From NCBI RefSeq assembly GCF_001550095.1, contig NZ_LRUC01000006.1, forward strand, positions 222,316 to 286,315: a stretch of 64,000 nt of DNA. The letters are read 5' to 3'. The DNA is from Celeribacter ethanolicus (GTDB taxonomy: Bacteria; Pseudomonadota; Alphaproteobacteria; Rhodobacterales; Rhodobacteraceae). Position numbers and translations under genes: made by a program. Shown here one piece after another: positions 1 to 8,415 of the stretch (its first letter is position 1; every line of letters begins with the position of its first letter). Under the pieces are notes generated by a model. The model had not been told where the DNA came from. It did no database searches and saw nothing but the letters and a program-made list of their open reading frames with translations.

Positions 1-516
1 GCGGCCCCGGTTGTCGCTGCGACGACGATAGAAAATCCGGCCCTCGCCTTGGGTCTCCGCGATCAGGCGCAGGTAGGTCTGGCGTTCCAGAAGCGCGGCC
101 TCTTCATTGCGGGTATCGGATAGAATCGCGATGTCGGCGGCGAGACCCTCGGCGCGGATCGAATGATCCATCGCGGCGATGCGGGCAAAGGTCGTCACCG
201 GGTCTTCGTTGCAGATCGGCACCAAAACCACGAGGCGCGGAGCGGGGGATTGCAGCTCCGGTGTCGGGCGGCGTTTGAGCACGCGCGGCGCGAGACCGAC
301 GAAGGACAGGGTCGCGCCCCAGGCCAGCCAGGCGGTGGTGACGAAAATCAGAAGACCGCGTACCACGTCCCAGACATCGACGCCGTCCTGAATCGCGGCG
401 TCGGCCAGAAGCGTGGAGGCGGTGAGCGCGGCCAGAAGTGCGAAACTCAGGGCCAGAAAGCGCAAAAGCCTGGTCCGCGGGTCGGCGGCCAGTGCCTTGC
501 GAGGGGAAGACGACAT
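1..516 (-). CDS. opgH: Glucan biosynthesis glucosyltransferase OpgH, N-terminal part (cut by window edge)
   Basis: Inner-membrane glycosyltransferase that polymerises UDP-glucose into the backbone of osmoregulated periplasmic glucans. Only the first 172 codons are inside the window; the gene continues past base 1. Two hydrophobic segments are visible at about residues 18-40 and 52-76. The cytoplasmic GT2 domain then begins with LVVLVPICNEDP (95-106) and ILSDTRN (131-137), matching the OpgH/MdoH family. The ATG at 516 lies 13 bases after the stop of the small opgI-like gene. Order and strand match the opgGIH operon known from Rhodobacter sphaeroides. The N-terminus is much shorter than in enteric OpgH, as expected where the extra N-terminal region is missing. 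Confidence 0.9.
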   Translation of the reverse strand, partial: MSSSPRKALAADPRTRLLRFLALSFALLAALTASTLLADAAIQDGVDVWDVVRGLLIFVTTAWLAWGATLSFVGLAPRVLKRRPTPELQSPAPRLVVLVPICNEDPVTTFARIAAMDHSIRAEGLAADIAILSDTRNEEAALLERQTYLRLIAETQGEGRIFYRRRSDNRGR

Positions 517-529
517 TGTTGTGACCCCC

Positions 530-718
530 TCAGACGGGCTTTCCGGGCAGGATCAGGCGCAACAGGCGTGGCCATTCTGCGCGCACGCGGTCGTGTTCGA
601 GCACCTGCTGCGGCATGTCGAGCGGCGCTTCGGGGGGCATCCAGTCTTGGGACGCGTCCAGAAGAGCGTTGGTGTCCGTCGCGAATTCGGTGTTGTTCGG
701 AGTGTGAGTCACAATCAT
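530..718 (-). CDS. opgI: Small protein between opgG and opgH, OpgI-like
   Basis: A 62-residue protein whose ATG (718) overlaps the opgG stop in an ATGA junction, so it is translationally coupled to opgG. The sequence has no hydrophobic segment. It carries a WMPPEAPLDMPQQ stretch typical of sequence found just ahead of OpgH in Rhodobacterales. In Rhodobacter sphaeroides the operon was described as opgGIH, with opgI a small gene of unclear biochemical role. The assignment here rests on position and size rather than on a recognised domain. It could instead correspond to a detached N-terminal part of OpgH. Confidence 0.65.
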   Translation of the reverse strand: MIVTHTPNNTEFATDTNALLDASQDWMPPEAPLDMPQQVLEHDRVRAEWPRLLRLILPGKPV

Positions 719-2334
719 TCCCTCACCCATTGGTAAAGCCATGTTTCCGTCAGTGTCTGGTCATAACCCGTCAGGGTGGCTTTGAGTTCCGCCACATTTC
801 CGGGATCGGCCTTGGCCTCGATCACCAGACGCCAGATATCGGTGTCGCTGACCTTGCTGACAATCGCCTGTTTGATTTCGCCGCGCCCGATGCTGACCTG
901 CGGGACAAGCTCGGCATCGGCGGGCAGCGATGACAGGATGCCGCCTTCGAAGTCGATCACGAATTTGCGGGTATCACTCTTTTGCTCGACACCCGCCACA
1001 CCGCCTTCGCCGACGCGGGTGCGCAGGATACGGGCGCGGTCCACGCTGCGGTCGCCCTCGGGCGCCATGCCCCAGTGCAAACGGTAAGCATATTCGAGCG
1101 CGGCCCCCTTTTCCATCTTGCCCTCGGGTACCCAGAAGGCGACGATATTGTCATTGCCTTCGAGTTTCGAGGGGATCTCCACCAGACGCACGGTGCCCTT
1201 GCCCCAGTCACCGATCGGCTCGACCATCAAGGACGGTCGGCGTTCGTAATGCGCCTGCGCGTCGAGGTAATCGTCGAAATCGCGGCTGCGCTGCACGAGG
1301 CCGAAGGACAGCGGGTTTTCCGCACCGAGATAGGAACTCGCCAGACGCGGCGGGTTGTTCAGGGCTCGCAGGAAAGTCTCGCCGCCCCGCGTGTTGAGCA
1401 CGAGATATTCGCTGTCATGCACCGAGGCGCGGAAATCGTCGAAGCCGCGCGGGTCGGCACCGCCGAAAAGATACATCGAGGTCAGCGGCGCGATGCCGAT
1501 CTGGTCGGTTTTCTCGCGCAGGAACAGCCGGGCAGTGACCTCCATCTCGGTGGTCGTGCCCGGCGTGATGACAAAGCGGTAAGCGCCGGTCACGGATTTG
1601 CTGTCGAGCGCGGCATAGACCGTGATCGTATTGGCCCCCGGCACCGGGCGTTCGAGCCAGAAATCGGTGAAACGCGGAAATTCCTCGCCGCCCTGCATCG
1701 CGGTGTTGACCGCCAGACCGCGCGCCGAAAGACCATAAACATTGCCGCGGCCCAGAGCGCGGAAATAGCTCGCGCCAAGGAAGGCGATCAGCTCGTCGAA
1801 AATATCGGCACGGTTGAGCGGGTTGTGCAGACGGAACCCGGCCACTCCCGGCATCGGCGTATCTTCGGGGATCTGTTCGCTGACATTGCCGCCATATTCG
1901 AAATCGTGCGTGTTGAAGGCCATCGGCTGGGCGCGACCGTCGACGATCTCGTAGATATGCACCGGTTCCTTGAACAGCCAGCCGAGGTGGAAGGCGTGCA
2001 GGCGGAATTCCTGCCCTTCGTCCTGCCAGCGGGCATGATCGGGGCGGAAGCGGATGCGTTGGTAGGCGTCGTAATCGAGACCGGCCAGAGCGCCTTCGAT
2101 CTTCTCAGCGTCATGCCAGTTTTCGCCAGCGGCTTTGCGCATCTCTTCGGTCAGCACGTCGAAGCTGAAGGGCGGCAATTCGGGCGTTTCGGCGACCGGA
2201 GCGGGGGGCGTGTCGACCGGCTGGACCTCGGGCTGAACCTCGGGCGTTGCGTCTTGAGCGCGCAGCGCATGAGGCATCACCGCAGACAGGGCAACAGAGC
2301 CCGCAAGCGTCGCGAGGAAGCGGCGGCGGCGCAT
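715..2334 (-). CDS. opgG: Periplasmic glucan biosynthesis protein OpgG/MdoG
   Basis: Periplasmic protein needed to make or branch the beta-glucan backbone of osmoregulated periplasmic glucans. The chosen ATG (2334) starts with MRRRRFLATLAGSVALSAV, a twin-arginine-like signal peptide, followed by a proline-rich linker and the OpgG/MdoG domain (from about residue 55). Length is 539 residues against about 510 in Escherichia coli. A second possible ATG at 2406 would add 24 residues before the RR motif; still longer reading frames upstream carry no family sequence. The stop overlaps the next gene (opgI), supporting one opgGIH transcript. Regulation may involve the palindrome about 290 bases upstream. 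Confidence 0.92.
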   Translation of the reverse strand: MRRRRFLATLAGSVALSAVMPHALRAQDATPEVQPEVQPVDTPPAPVAETPELPPFSFDVLTEEMRKAAGENWHDAEKIEGALAGLDYDAYQRIRFRPDHARWQDEGQEFRLHAFHLGWLFKEPVHIYEIVDGRAQPMAFNTHDFEYGGNVSEQIPEDTPMPGVAGFRLHNPLNRADIFDELIAFLGASYFRALGRGNVYGLSARGLAVNTAMQGGEEFPRFTDFWLERPVPGANTITVYAALDSKSVTGAYRFVITPGTTTEMEVTARLFLREKTDQIGIAPLTSMYLFGGADPRGFDDFRASVHDSEYLVLNTRGGETFLRALNNPPRLASSYLGAENPLSFGLVQRSRDFDDYLDAQAHYERRPSLMVEPIGDWGKGTVRLVEIPSKLEGNDNIVAFWVPEGKMEKGAALEYAYRLHWGMAPEGDRSVDRARILRTRVGEGGVAGVEQKSDTRKFVIDFEGGILSSLPADAELVPQVSIGRGEIKQAIVSKVSDTDIWRLVIEAKADPGNVAELKATLTGYDQTLTETWLYQWVRE

Positions 2335-2625
2335 TTCGTCAGGGGTCTTCTCGGTTGCGGCGGTGGAACCGGCAGGGATCGTCAAACTGGCACTCCGTAA
2401 AATCATGGTCAGGGCAGTAGATAGGGCGTGGATTTTGCTCTGCAGCAGAAAATGCCAATCTGCGGGTGTCTCTGGCGGAAAGCTGCTCAAAGCGGGCGGA
2501 ATTCCTCCTATTCTCAACGCCTTTTGACCTTTTTTATCCATCGCGCAAGTGGGATTCTTCGCGCGGGGGCGGATTCCCCATAGAGTCAGCGGGAAGTGAT
2601 TTCGCACTTGCAGCATAACTGTTCG

Positions 2626-2644
2626 CAAAAGTGTTACACTTTTG
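2626..2644. promoter_or_regulatory. Perfect 19-bp palindrome, candidate operator for opgGIH
   Basis: CAAAAGTGT, a single T, then ACACTTTTG: a perfect odd-centred palindrome in an otherwise gene-free stretch about 290 bases upstream of the opgG start. A dimeric regulator site is the simplest reading. No known regulator motif is claimed. Confidence 0.45.
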
Positions 2645-2740
2645 GTGCAGGGAGATTCCAGTGTGAAAAATGCACACAACTCCCCGTTGCCGGTCCCGTC
2701 CGTGTCGCGACTCACCCCGCGGTGGGGGGCGGGCATGACA

Positions 2741-2765
2741 AAGGGGGCCGCGATGCAGCCCCCTT
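2741..2765 (-). terminator. Intrinsic terminator of the pxp-ABC operon
   Basis: Arms AAGGGGGC (2741-2748) and GCCCCCTT (2758-2765) pair perfectly around a 9-base loop. Read on the minus strand it is followed by TTTGT. It lies 20 bases beyond the stop of the last operon gene, the permease ending at 2785. Confidence 0.7.
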
Positions 2766-2784
2766 GCCGTTCATATGGATGTCC

Positions 2785-3801
2785 TCAGCGGCCCTGCATG
2801 ATCATCCGATACCGCATCTGGTCGAAGATCACCGCGAGGATCAACAGTCCGCCCAGAAGCACCATCTGCATGTATGAACTGATCTTGGCGAGGTTCATGC
2901 CGTTTTGCACCATAACGATGAAGAAGGCGCCCAGAACCACGTTCTGCACCCGCCCGATGCCGCCCCGAAGCGACACGCCGGCGATGACGCAGGCGGAGAT
3001 TGATTCGAGCGCCATGGTGCCGCCGAGGTTCGCCTCGCCGCTTTCGACCCGCGCGGTCAAAAGCACGCCCGCAAGCGCTGCGATCAGCGAACAGATCACA
3101 TAGGCCAGCACGAGGGTTTTCCGGGTGTCGATCGCCGAAAGATGTGCCGCCTTGATATTGCCGCCGACCGCATAGAGCCGCGTGCCCAAGGGGGTGCGCG
3201 CCATCACCAGCCACATGACCGCGATGCAGATCAGTGCAATGAACACGGGGACCGGGACGCCGAACCATTTGCCAAAGCCGAACGTGTCGCCAAAGGCGAA
3301 AGGCAGGCCGGAGATCGGGATGCCGCCGGTCATGAACAGCGCAAGCCCCGCGCCGACGGAGGAGACGCCCAGCGTCATGATGAAGGGGGAGACCTCGAAA
3401 TAGGCAACGCCCACGCCGTTGATCAGCCCGACGATCAGCGCCACGATGCCGCCCGCCGCGATGCCGATGGCGATGATCAAGAAGACGGAGTCGAACACGC
3501 CCGCCGCCCATGTCATCGAGAGCGCAGAGACGACGGAGGTCAGCGCAATCGCCGTCCCGACGGAGAGATCGAATCCGCCCGAGACCAGCACCAGCATCTG
3601 CCCCAGAGAGACCAGCACCAGATAGACGGACTGGCGTGCGACGTTGACGAGATTTTGCCCGGTCAGGAATTTGTCGGACAGGAAGGAGAACACCACAAGC
3701 GCGATGCCCAGAAAGAACGGCAAAACGCCCACGCGGATGAACAGGGTTTTGATCGGATTGGCGCGCGGTGTGACCTGCGCCGGTGCGGTTGCATCGCTCA
3801 T
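2785..3801 (-). CDS. ABC transporter permease, ribose/sugar (RbsC/BPD_transp_2) type
   Basis: Membrane channel subunit of a high-affinity importer. The 338-residue protein begins MSDATAPAQVTPRANPIKT and then shows about nine to ten hydrophobic segments, including the family signature around SLGQMLVLVSGGFDLSVG (about residues 75-95). The ATG (3801) overlaps the stop of the ATP-binding gene (ATGA), so the two are coupled. The family usually handles pentoses, autoinducer-2 or related small polar compounds. Here the operon context (TorT-like binding protein, pxp and acc genes) argues for a different, possibly nitrogen-containing, substrate. It is the last gene of the operon and is followed by a terminator. 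Confidence 0.9.
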   Translation of the reverse strand: MSDATAPAQVTPRANPIKTLFIRVGVLPFFLGIALVVFSFLSDKFLTGQNLVNVARQSVYLVLVSLGQMLVLVSGGFDLSVGTAIALTSVVSALSMTWAAGVFDSVFLIIAIGIAAGGIVALIVGLINGVGVAYFEVSPFIMTLGVSSVGAGLALFMTGGIPISGLPFAFGDTFGFGKWFGVPVPVFIALICIAVMWLVMARTPLGTRLYAVGGNIKAAHLSAIDTRKTLVLAYVICSLIAALAGVLLTARVESGEANLGGTMALESISACVIAGVSLRGGIGRVQNVVLGAFFIVMVQNGMNLAKISSYMQMVLLGGLLILAVIFDQMRYRMIMQGR

Positions 3802-5300
3802 TGGACGGGCTCGCTTTCGGTGAAGAAATATTTCAGGACGGTGTCTTCGCTGGCCTCTGCGCGCGGCAGCTCTGCCGAGACCTGGCCATTGGCGAAGACA
3901 AGAATGCGGTGGGACAGGTTGATCGCTTCGGGCAGGTCGGAGGAGATCACGACCACGGCTTTTCCGGCTTCGGCCAGGGCCTTGATTTTCAGGTAAAGGG
4001 CGGCGCGGGTGCCCATATCGACGCCCACGGTGGGTTCGTCGAAAATATAGACATCGGCCTCCTGACCAAAGGCTTTGCCGAACAGAACCTTTTGCTGATT
4101 GCCGCCCGAGAGTTGCGACACGCGGCGAGCGCGATAGGCGTCGGGCAGCTCGACCCGCGTGGCGATCCCGGCTACCGTGTCGCGAACTTTGCGCCAGTCG
4201 ATCCAACCGCGTTTGACGGGCGCGCCGGAGGTCACGACATTGAGCGCAAGGTTTTCGTCGGAGGTCTTGGCGAGGTCCAAGCCTTCGTGTTTGCGGTCGG
4301 GAGAAAGGTAATAAAGGCCAGAGCGAATGATCTCGCGGGTTGGTCGCCCGGTGATGTCTTGGCTTTTGAGCGCAACCGTGCCGGAGCGCCGGGGACCAAG
4401 CCCCATCATCGCGCGGAAAAATCGGGATTTGCCACAGCCCACAAGCCCCGCAACGCCCAGAACTTCGCCCCGCCGTAGCGTTAGCGAGGAGGGTGCGACA
4501 CCGGAAGTTGCGAGGTTTTGCACTTCAAGCACCACCTCGCCCGGCTCGGTCGCAATCGTTGGGTAAATCTCGGCAATCGCGCGTCCGGTCATCATCTCGA
4601 CCAGCGCCGCCTCATCGGTGCCCGCCATCTCGACCGTGCCGATCTTGGCCCCGTCGCGCAGCACGGTGATGCGGTCGGCGATGCGTTTGAATTCCTGCAT
4701 CCGGTGCGAGATGTAGATGATGCCGACACCCTTGGCCTTTTGCCTCTCGATGAAATGGAACAGGTGATCCACTTCGCGATCCGTGAGCGAGGCGGTCGGC
4801 TCATCGAGGATCAGAACCTTTGGCTCGCCGTGAAACGCTTTGGAGATTTCCAACATTTGTTGTTGTGCACGCGACAGCGATGAGACCTGTGCGGTGGGGG
4901 AGATTGGAAAACCGAGCGTGTCGAAAATTTCCTGCGCGCGGCGGCGCATCTCGGCGTGGTCGATGAGCAACCCGGTGCGGGGTTCTTGTCCGAGAAACAT
5001 GTTCTCGGCGACCGTCAGCGTCGGGATCAGAGAGAATTCCTGGAACACGGTGAAAACACCATGCGCCTTGGCGCGGGCCACAGAGTCGAAAGCGACCTCG
5101 CGGTTCTCAAGGTAAATCTTGCCCTCGGAGGGCGTGTTGGCGCCCGCGAGCATAGAGATCAGCGTGGACTTGCCCGCGCCGTTCTCGCCAAAGAGGACGT
5201 GGACCTCGCCCGCCATCAGGTCGAAATCGACACCGTCCAAAGCGCGCACGCCGGGGTAAGTCTTGGTCAGGTTGTGCGTGGTTAAAAGCGGAAGAGTCAT
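3798..5300 (-). CDS. ABC transporter ATP-binding protein, sugar type with two nucleotide-binding domains
   Basis: Cytoplasmic ATPase powering the importer. Two fused NBDs in 500 residues, as in RbsA/MglA. The first has Walker A GENGAGKS near residue 40 and DEPTASLTDRE. The second has the degenerate Walker A GLVGCGKS, the signature LSGGNQQKVLFGKA and DEPTVGVDMGT, the usual asymmetry of this family. The first signature is altered (SSLSRAQQQMLEIS). The ATG at 5300 is preceded by a strong AGGAGG ribosome binding site, so an upstream in-frame extension to 5357 is rejected. It sits between the binding-protein gene and the permease, overlapping the latter by 4 bases. Confidence 0.93.
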   Translation of the reverse strand: MTLPLLTTHNLTKTYPGVRALDGVDFDLMAGEVHVLFGENGAGKSTLISMLAGANTPSEGKIYLENREVAFDSVARAKAHGVFTVFQEFSLIPTLTVAENMFLGQEPRTGLLIDHAEMRRRAQEIFDTLGFPISPTAQVSSLSRAQQQMLEISKAFHGEPKVLILDEPTASLTDREVDHLFHFIERQKAKGVGIIYISHRMQEFKRIADRITVLRDGAKIGTVEMAGTDEAALVEMMTGRAIAEIYPTIATEPGEVVLEVQNLATSGVAPSSLTLRRGEVLGVAGLVGCGKSRFFRAMMGLGPRRSGTVALKSQDITGRPTREIIRSGLYYLSPDRKHEGLDLAKTSDENLALNVVTSGAPVKRGWIDWRKVRDTVAGIATRVELPDAYRARRVSQLSGGNQQKVLFGKAFGQEADVYIFDEPTVGVDMGTRAALYLKIKALAEAGKAVVVISSDLPEAINLSHRILVFANGQVSAELPRAEASEDTVLKYFFTESEPVQ

Positions 5301-5313
5301 GGGGCCTCCTGAC

Positions 5314-5343
5314 GGGTGAGGCAGCAGGGGATCTGCCTCACCC
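5314..5343 (-). repeat. 11-bp perfect hairpin between binding-protein and ATPase genes
   Basis: GGGTGAGGCAG (5314-5324) and CTGCCTCACCC (5333-5343) form a perfect stem with an 8-base loop in the 81-base gap after the binding-protein gene. No U-run follows in the direction of transcription. It therefore looks like an mRNA-stabilising or partial attenuation hairpin that raises binding-protein output relative to ATPase and permease. Confidence 0.55.
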
Positions 5344-5381
5344 GAAGTGGTCTTCACATTAAGTCGAGGATCGGTCTGTGA

Positions 5382-6446
5382 TCACTCGACGGAGAAGACG
5401 GGACGGAAGCCTTCCGGCGGCAGGATCGCATCGCGGGACAGATCGCCGATGTTGTCGCTGTCGACGACAAAGATCTTCGGCCCGACGTGTTGGACGTAGT
5501 CCTTGCCTTCGATGATCCGCACGGCTTGGTCCATGGCGATCCGGCCCTGAATGACCATGGAATCCGCCGGTGCTGCCGCGATCATGCCGCGCTGGATGCC
5601 GGTGTAGACGCCAGGCGTCATGTAGAAGGCGAGAAGGCCGATCTCATCCGTCAGACCGCGCTCGCGCAACAGGCCCTGTGCGGCCTCGGCGGTCACCGCA
5701 GTGCCCGCGAGGTAGCTCACATCCGGGTCGGATTGCAGCACGTCTTCGACGAGTTTAAGCTGGGCTTCCTTGCCGGTGTCGCCGTAACGCGGCTCCAAAA
5801 CCTCGACAGCGGAGCCTTTGACGGCCTCCATAAAGCCGGAGTTCGCCGCCTCGACCCAACCGGCGCCTGCCGGACCGGGGAACCAGCCGACTTTCGCCGG
5901 GTCGCTGCCTGCCGGGTGTTTTTCGGCCAGATATTTGCCGGTCTCAAAGCCCATCGTGTAGAAGGACACGAGAGATTTGGCGGAGATGTCGGGCGAGGAG
6001 ACGCCGTTGATCACATCGATCACCGGGATGCCTTTGGCGGCGGTCTCTTTGATCACGTTGTTCAAGCCATCGTAAGAAATCGCGCCGATGATCACCGCGT
6101 CGGCGCCGGCAGCCACACAATCCTCGATCTGGCTCACCTGTTTGGCGAGCTCTGTGTAGCCGCCCGCCTCGACGAGGTTCATCTTGACACCGAGGCGCTT
6201 GGCTTCCTCAGTGACGCCATAGTCCACACCCAGCCAATAGGCGTCTTTCATATGCGGGAAGGACACGCAGATGTCATAGGCTTCATCGGCTTTTTCGAGC
6301 GGCGTGTAAGTCACGGCGCTGGCGGTCCCGTCGGTCGAGAAGGCGGGGGTCACCTCTTCGGCCTCATAGGGATACCAGTCTTCGGCAAAGCTGGGAGCGG
6401 TGGCCAGCGCGGCAAGCGCCGCACCTGTCATCAGGGCGAGTTTCAT
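5382..6446 (-). CDS. TorT-like periplasmic binding protein
   Basis: A 354-residue periplasmic protein with an N-terminal signal peptide (MKLALMTGAALAALATAPSFA). Its fold is of the sugar-binding peripla_BP_4 type. Stretches such as PHMKDAYWLGVDYGVTEEA, VEAGGYTELAKQ, DVSYLAGTAVTAEAA and PPEGFRPVF closely parallel E. coli TorT, the periplasmic TMAO-sensing partner of the TorS kinase. Here no torS-like kinase is nearby, and the gene is followed by ATPase and permease genes, so it probably acts as the solute receptor of an ABC importer. The ligand is unknown; trimethylamine oxide, betaine-like or lactam compounds are possibilities by inference. The ATG (6446) precedes the signal peptide. Confidence 0.85.
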   Translation of the reverse strand: MKLALMTGAALAALATAPSFAEDWYPYEAEEVTPAFSTDGTASAVTYTPLEKADEAYDICVSFPHMKDAYWLGVDYGVTEEAKRLGVKMNLVEAGGYTELAKQVSQIEDCVAAGADAVIIGAISYDGLNNVIKETAAKGIPVIDVINGVSSPDISAKSLVSFYTMGFETGKYLAEKHPAGSDPAKVGWFPGPAGAGWVEAANSGFMEAVKGSAVEVLEPRYGDTGKEAQLKLVEDVLQSDPDVSYLAGTAVTAEAAQGLLRERGLTDEIGLLAFYMTPGVYTGIQRGMIAAAPADSMVIQGRIAMDQAVRIIEGKDYVQHVGPKIFVVDSDNIGDLSRDAILPPEGFRPVFSVE

Positions 6447-6520
6447 GGTTCTGACTCCTTGTTGGTTCATCAGGGAAGGCGGCTTTGTGCCGCTTGTTGT
6501 TGTGGTCTGGCTTTCGAGGC

Positions 6521-6561
6521 GGGGCCGAAGCCCCATGGGTGGTTTGGGGGCCTATGCCCCC
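6521..6561 (-). repeat. Two tandem GC-rich hairpins between pxpC and the binding-protein gene
   Basis: GGGGC-CGAA-GCCCC (6521-6534; on the minus strand the loop is TTCG) and GGGGGC-CTAT-GCCCCC (6546-6561) lie within the 132-base gap separating the enzyme genes from the transporter genes. Without following U-runs they may act as processing or stability elements separating two expression levels in one operon, or as a weak terminator. A second promoter in this gap cannot be excluded. Confidence 0.4.
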
Positions 6562-6578
6562 GGGGTGACGTCGGCCCC

Positions 6579-7550
6579 TCAGGAGAGGGACTGACGAATT
6601 TCTGAAATCATGGTTTTGCGCTCGGCACGGGCGGCAAGTGCTTCGTCCATTTCGACGCGTTTGAATTTCACCGGCGTGTTGGGCTGCAACTGACCGATCA
6701 GGTCCATATCGGCAGAGATCACAGCACCGAGGGTAAAATACCCGCCGCCCGACACCGCATCGCGGTGCAACACGATGGGCTCAAGCCCGCCCGGCACTTG
6801 AATGGAGCCGTAGGAATAACAGCCATCGACGATGTTCGACGGATCGGAGCCTGCGCCGAAGGGCTGCGGACGGTCGACGAATTCCATCGGCTGGCCGCCA
6901 CGGAAGCGGTAGCCCATGCGGTCGGCCTCGGGCGCGACCACCCAATCGTCTTCAAAGAACGCCTTTTGGCTCTTTTCGGTCAGGCGGTGCCAATAAAGGC
7001 CCGTCAGAACCCGCAATTCGGCCGGAGAGCCGGGGCGGCGGCGGAGCGCGTCGGGGACCACGCGCCCCTCCGCCACCACCGACCCGTCGCCGACAGGGAT
7101 CACATCGCCTGCGGCGATGGCGCGGCCTTCAAAGCCACCCAGCGCGCCAATCGGATAGGTCGACCGCGAGCCAAGTGCCGGGGGTGTGTCGATGCCACCG
7201 GAGATCGCGATATAGATGCGCGCGCCGGTTTTCAGAAAGCCGAAGGACAGCACCTGACCGGGTTTCACCGTAAAGGAGGTCCATGTTTCGCGCGGCTCAC
7301 CGTCAAGGAACATGGGCATCTCTGCGCCAGTCACGGCCACGCTCATCTCGGCGCCGAATTTGATCTCCGGCCCCATGAAGACGGCTTCCAATCCCGCGGC
7401 CCCTTCGTCATTGCCAACGAGCAGGTTTGCGGCCCGAAACGCGAGGCGATCCATCGCGCCGCCTTCGGGAATACCGAGGTGGAAATAGCCGGGGCGGCCA
7501 AGGTCCTGAATGGTCGTTGCAAGCCCGGGTTTGATGATCTCAAGCGTCAT
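6579..7550 (-). CDS. pxpC: Biotin-dependent carboxyltransferase-like subunit, PxpC/KipA family
   Basis: A 323-residue AHS2-domain protein, homologous to the carboxyltransferase half of urea carboxylase and to E. coli PxpC (5-oxoprolinase subunit C) and Bacillus KipA. The N-terminus LEIIKPGLATTIQDLGRPGY and GIPEGGAMDRLAFRAANLLVGN is the family signature; LQPNTPVKFKRV ends the domain. Its ATG overlaps the end of pxpB by 11 bases, typical for the pair, which forms one complex. With AccB and AccC encoded just upstream it may accept carboxyl-biotin. PxpABC of E. coli hydrolyses 5-oxoproline with ATP. Whether this operon has that substrate or a related lactam/amide is not decided by sequence. Confidence 0.9.
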   Translation of the reverse strand: MTLEIIKPGLATTIQDLGRPGYFHLGIPEGGAMDRLAFRAANLLVGNDEGAAGLEAVFMGPEIKFGAEMSVAVTGAEMPMFLDGEPRETWTSFTVKPGQVLSFGFLKTGARIYIAISGGIDTPPALGSRSTYPIGALGGFEGRAIAAGDVIPVGDGSVVAEGRVVPDALRRRPGSPAELRVLTGLYWHRLTEKSQKAFFEDDWVVAPEADRMGYRFRGGQPMEFVDRPQPFGAGSDPSNIVDGCYSYGSIQVPGGLEPIVLHRDAVSGGGYFTLGAVISADMDLIGQLQPNTPVKFKRVEMDEALAARAERKTMISEIRQSLS

Positions 7551-8415
7551 TGAGGGCCTCCATCAGCTTGGCGTTAAAGCCGGTCATGTCGTCGTTGAAC
7601 GCGTCGAGATCAAAAGCGACCTCGGCGATGCGCGGCGTGTAGGTGCCATCCTCGACCGCCTGCGTGATGCGGTCGTATTCGGCGCGGTCGATGGGTTTCC
7701 ATTTCACGATGTCGCCGGGTTTAAAGAAGGCCATGAAGTCTTTGAGATAGCTGATCTTTTGTTCAGGGTCGTAGATCGGCATCGGGGTGATGCCGAACAT
7801 CTGATAGCCGCCCGCGCCGCGCACGGAATAGATGCAGGAGAAACAGCCACCATAGCCCACCGTCAGCTTCGGCGTGTCGGTGCGGGGACGCAGGTATTTC
7901 GGCACTTCGAGCTGTTTGTCGCGCTCGACGAGTTGGTAGAGAAACGGCAGGCCGGAGACAAAGCCCACCATGGAAACGAACCACGGCTGGCTGTGATGCG
8001 CCTCGATGAAATCGGCGACCGTCTCATAGCCGTTGATCCGCGCGGCGTAATCGAGATCGCTGCCGGTCGGGTCTTGGTGGCGTTCGCGGAACCGCATCAG
8101 GGTCTCGTGGGTCCAGGGGTCTTCGTAATAGACCGGGATTTCGATGATCCGGGTGTCGAGGCGCTTTTCCTGTGCTTCGGCCTGATGCTCAAAGGCTTTG
8201 ATCTTCTCCATCATCGCATCCGGCGCGATCACGTCGGGGTCGAAACGCACTTCGAAAGAGGCATTGGCGGGCAGGATCTCGGTCACGCCGGGGATATTCG
8301 CCTCGCGCACCATATTCGACAAAGAGAGCGCGATGAAGAAGGCGTCGAGCGACATTTCATCGTCGATCTCGACATAGATATGTTCGTCCCCGCCATATGT
8401 GTAACGCGTTTTCAT
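7540..8415 (-). CDS. pxpB: 5-oxoprolinase subunit PxpB / KipI-like (AHS1 domain)
   Basis: A 291-residue AHS1 (allophanate hydrolase subunit 1) family protein, partner of PxpC. An N-terminal mixed domain (1-90, with ANASFEVRFDP) precedes the C-terminal cyclophilin-like domain, marked by WFVSMVGFVSGLPFLYQL (about 145-160), TVGYGGCFSCIYSVRGAGGYQMFG and the TPMPIYDP motif. It is longer than E. coli PxpB (218 residues) because of an extended N-terminal and linker region. The start (8415) overlaps the end of the biotin carboxylase gene by 4 bases (ATGA) and the end overlaps pxpC, so the carboxylase and the Pxp subunits are translationally coupled. Confidence 0.88.
   Translation of the reverse strand: MKTRYTYGGDEHIYVEIDDEMSLDAFFIALSLSNMVREANIPGVTEILPANASFEVRFDPDVIAPDAMMEKIKAFEHQAEAQEKRLDTRIIEIPVYYEDPWTHETLMRFRERHQDPTGSDLDYAARINGYETVADFIEAHHSQPWFVSMVGFVSGLPFLYQLVERDKQLEVPKYLRPRTDTPKLTVGYGGCFSCIYSVRGAGGYQMFGITPMPIYDPEQKISYLKDFMAFFKPGDIVKWKPIDRAEYDRITQAVEDGTYTPRIAEVAFDLDAFNDDMTGFNAKLMEALNDA

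Larger units (their letters stand above)
2335..2784. promoter_or_regulatory. 450-base intergenic region upstream of opgG
   Basis: No convincing gene lies here; short reading frames run in several directions without family features. It holds the opgG promoter region (read leftwards), a perfect 19-bp palindrome (2626-2644), a looser palindrome at 2594-2609 (AAGTG, six bases, CACTT) and the terminator of the neighbouring ABC operon (2741-2765). Confidence 0.5.

Noticed and set aside
982..2400. 472-codon plus-strand open frame opposite opgG
   Set aside because: Shadow frame; opgG on the minus strand has a clear signal peptide and family sequence.
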